Positions 19,242 to 21,539 of a stretch of DNA of 21,539 nucleotides are shown piece by piece (position 1 is the stretch's first letter; every line of letters starts with the position of its first letter). Position numbers and translations under genes: made by a program. Below the pieces are notes generated by a model. That model saw only the letters and a list, made by a program, of their open reading frames with translations. It ran no database searches and was not told the origin of the DNA. This DNA comes from JAWXBM01 sp037968555 (GTDB taxonomy: Bacteria > Pseudomonadota > Gammaproteobacteria > Xanthomonadales > SZUA-36), in the NCBI GenBank assembly GCA_037968555.1, contig JBBKVS010000262.1, positions 1-21,539 of the forward strand, in the 5' to 3' direction.

Positions 19242-21539
19242 TCAGGGGCAGCTGAAAGTGTCGAGCAGCGTGACGCGTTTGAGGTTTTGGGTGCCGGAGG
19301 CGAAGCCGGCTTCCACGGACGAATAGGCGGCGGTGCCGTTCATGCAGTCCAGTTGCAACTCTACCTGGCCCCAGGGTGTTTGTTGCAGGGTCGAAAGCGC
19401 ATTTTTCTCGCCGAAGATGGGTCCGCTGGTAGTCAGCAGATTGTTGAACACCAATTTGTTACCTTGAATCACACCCTGGTTATAGAACCACCTGCGCTCG
19501 CTGTTCGGGCCGAAGCTGAACCAGTAAACCAAGGCGTTGCCATTGCTCAGGATTTCCAGGCTAAAGCCTTCCGACGCGCGACTGGAGTCTGCCCAGGTGC
19601 CGCTGAGCCGACCTTCCGGCAACTGTTGCTGGGGTTGGCTACACTCCAGGCCCATCAGGCTGGTCAGGCGAACCAGGTTCATGCGTCCTGCTCGATACTG
19701 GCCAGACTGATCCAGCTTCCAGTCCATCACACCACTGTCGCAGGATGACCAACTAAACGTGGCGCTGCCCACTTTGATGTTCTGCACTGCTGCCGGGTCA
19801 AATCCGGGGCCGAAATGGCCATTCTCAACCTGCAGCAAATCCCGGAACAGAATGCGATTACCGCGTATCTCTCCTACTGAGTAGTACCAGTCTTGTCTGC
19901 CTTGTTCATCGTAGGTATACCAGTAAACCAGCGCCCGGTTATCGGCCAGAATTTCCAGCATAAAGCCCTCGCCATTGCGCTCGGGATCAATCCAGATTGA
20001 AGCTGTACCGGCTTGAACCACAAAGGGGTCAGCTGCTGCAGCGGAGCTGAGCGGGATCAGGATGGAGCTATCATCACCGCCACTATCGGTCAGGTCCTGG
20101 CCATTGCCGTTTTCATAGCCTGACCAGCCGCCATTCTGCCAATGCGCCACGGTGACGGGAATGGCGTCGATGCGTTGCCCGGTCATATCAAAAGCATTGA
20201 TTTGCAAAGTAGCGTTTACATTGCCGGTAACCAATGGCTGGTTGGTGGCATCAGCGGGCAAGCTGAAATCAAAGGCCAGTGCATCGTAGATATAACGACT
20301 GAACCCTGCCGGGCTGTCGCTGGCCTGGTCCAGCCAGCGTTGATTGCTCTGACTCATGCTGAGTGTTGTTGCATTGATCCGTAAACTGACCGTGGCAACT
20401 GCGTTACCGGCGGGTGAACCCGGCAAATTGCCTGGCTGTCCATCGACCCGCCAGCGCATGGGTTTGTCAAAGGCCACCCAGGCCTGGTATTGGCGACCCA
20501 GGCGAAGGGCCTGGATGCTGCTGATGTTCAATGCACGAGTGCCGGCGTCGCTGCGGTCCCACTCAGCATCAAAAACCACCGCGCCGGTCAGGCTATCGGT
20601 CACTCTGAGTGCCGTCACGCTGGGCGGGCCGGCTTGTCGGTAGTAGGTTACTGCAAAGGATTCAGCTAACTGGGTACGCACTCGCCGAATCTGCGATTCG
20701 GGCAGAATGAAGCCGTCATGGCCATTGCGCGCAAGACTGCCATAGTCGGCGCCACCATTGTTGCCAGGCTCTACTTCCAGCGTCCAGGAAGGCACCTGGT
20801 GGGTGTGGGTGAAATATTCATCGGTAGTGCCGATGCCGCTGTTACGCGCCACTTGCCCGCCTGTATTGAAGCTGTACCATTTTTGTGCCGGGAACCCGAA
20901 ATGATGTCCGCCAAAAGTCTGCAGCACCTTGGCGGTCTGATCGGCCAGTCGGTCATTGCTGTTACGAACCCAAAAGCTGACCGTACCAAAGGAATGTACA
21001 TCCGTGTACAAGGCCAGTTCGCTGGCCGGTCCCAACAGTACGGCTGCTTGCAGGGCCTGGATTTCCGGTTCCGAAGCAGCTGCCTGTCCATGGTGAATCA
21101 GGCTGCGATTATCCGCTGAAGAACTACTTTGACTGGTGCTCCAGTAGGGCGAGTTATTGCGGTTCAAGTCCACGCCCTGCAGATGATCCGCTTGGGTGTT
21201 CAGGTCCTCATCCGCTCCCAGCATGTTTTTGCGCCGCATGCGACCGTCGCGTGGAGAAGTGTTTGGACTGTTGATATCCGTGCCTAACCAGCTGTGTGCC
21301 GGGTAGCGCTGGGTTTGCATAAAGCCATCCACATTCAGTACCGGAATGACGATTACATTGACGTTGTCGCGCAAATAACTGAACAGGTAATCATCGCCCT
21401 GCTGATGGTGCAGTAATTCAATGATGCCGGTAACCACCTCGGGAGATTGCCACTCACGTGCATGAATGCCGCCATTGGTTAGCATGGCAGGTTCCGCCTG
21501 ACCAGTACGGGTTAATCGATCCGCATCACCCAGGCGGTA
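19242..21539 (-). CDS. Secreted zinc carboxypeptidase, M14 family, with two C-terminal GEGF-type domains (partial, 5' end off window)
   Basis: The frame is open to the right edge (the first visible codons read YRLGDADRLTRTG), so the N-terminus and any signal peptide are missing. Numbering from the edge, the M14 zinc ligands are His26 and Glu29 (GGIHAREW) and His182 (TDVHSF); GVDLNRN (122-128) gives the substrate-binding Asn-Arg, and Glu255 (WTLEVEP) is the catalytic glutamate. A beta-rich linker follows. The C-terminus holds two copies of a domain with the core GEGFMLEILADNRALVYWYTY (here split: GEGF...LEIL...ALVYW), roughly 20010-19650 and 19605-19242. This domain recurs in secreted proteins of gammaproteobacteria, function unknown. 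The likely role is extracellular removal of C-terminal amino acids. Confidence 0.9.
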   Translation of the reverse strand, partial: YRLGDADRLTRTGQAEPAMLTNGGIHAREWQSPEVVTGIIELLHHQQGDDYLFSYLRDNVNVIVIPVLNVDGFMQTQRYPAHSWLGTDINSPNTSPRDGRMRRKNMLGADEDLNTQADHLQGVDLNRNNSPYWSTSQSSSSADNRSLIHHGQAAASEPEIQALQAAVLLGPASELALYTDVHSFGTVSFWVRNSNDRLADQTAKVLQTFGGHHFGFPAQKWYSFNTGGQVARNSGIGTTDEYFTHTHQVPSWTLEVEPGNNGGADYGSLARNGHDGFILPESQIRRVRTQLAESFAVTYYRQAGPPSVTALRVTDSLTGAVVFDAEWDRSDAGTRALNISSIQALRLGRQYQAWVAFDKPMRWRVDGQPGNLPGSPAGNAVATVSLRINATTLSMSQSNQRWLDQASDSPAGFSRYIYDALAFDFSLPADATNQPLVTGNVNATLQINAFDMTGQRIDAIPVTVAHWQNGGWSGYENGNGQDLTDSGGDDSSILIPLSSAAAADPFVVQAGTASIWIDPERNGEGFMLEILADNRALVYWYTYDEQGRQDWYYSVGEIRGNRILFRDLLQVENGHFGPGFDPAAVQNIKVGSATFSWSSCDSGVMDWKLDQSGQYRAGRMNLVRLTSLMGLECSQPQQQLPEGRLSGTWADSSRASEGFSLEILSNGNALVYWFSFGPNSERRWFYNQGVIQGNKLVFNNLLTTSGPIFGEKNALSTLQQTPWGQVELQLDCMNGTAAYSSVEAGFASGTQNLKRVTLLDTFSCP

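Overview
The window looks like a gammaproteobacterial chromosome segment of moderate GC content. The evidence is the gene families: a Pseudomonas-type adenine deaminase, a PuuD-type membrane urate oxidase, ECF sigma/anti-sigma regulation, TolB-like/TPR envelope proteins, and secreted enzymes with tandem GEGF-type C-terminal domains. The species cannot be named from the sequence. Start codons usually carry recognisable Shine-Dalgarno sites, and several neighbouring genes overlap by 1 to 22 bases.

Region 1 (1-6797, + strand) is a purine-oxidation operon. In order: the last codons of a preceding gene (probably xdhA), xdhB, a glyoxalase I, xdhC, an adenine deaminase, puuD (urate oxidation, with a fused cytochrome c) and moaC. 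The chemistry runs adenine to hypoxanthine (deaminase), hypoxanthine to xanthine to urate (XdhAB, matured by XdhC), then urate to 5-hydroxyisourate (PuuD). MoaC helps make the molybdenum cofactor that Xdh needs. A 91-bp palindromic element with perfect 26-bp arms sits across the puuD/moaC junction and encodes the last eight residues of PuuD.

Region 2 (6798-8423, + strand) is a two-gene AbiE-type toxin-antitoxin cassette (AbiEi antitoxin/repressor and AbiEii nucleotidyltransferase) inserted between moaC and the opposing moa genes. An 8-bp inverted repeat lies directly before the antitoxin start.

Region 3 (8424-10526, - strand) is a second molybdopterin operon, transcribed as a small GTG-start gene, moaA, moaD, moaE, from a promoter with a consensus TATAAT. 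Next to it (10602-11516, - strand) are a two-helix membrane protein and a small probably exported protein, both unrecognised.

Region 4 (11723-16771) is the most interesting part. It holds an ECF sigma factor and membrane anti-sigma factor (- strand), a divergent secreted subtilisin-like protease (+ strand), an outer-membrane beta-barrel and an Ala/Ser/Thr-rich secreted protein (- strand). The motif GGAATA-N16-CGT occurs before the protease, before the Ala-rich protein and, on the other strand of the divergent region, directly before the sigma gene. A degraded version lies before the barrel gene. This suggests a self-contained envelope regulon with its own sigma factor.

Region 5 (17010-21539, - strand) has a TolB-like/TPR inner-membrane protein and a zinc carboxypeptidase (M14) that runs off the right edge. 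They are separated by 333 bp packed with REP-like hairpins and a 26-bp tandem repeat. No rRNA, tRNA, CRISPR array or complete insertion sequence was seen.
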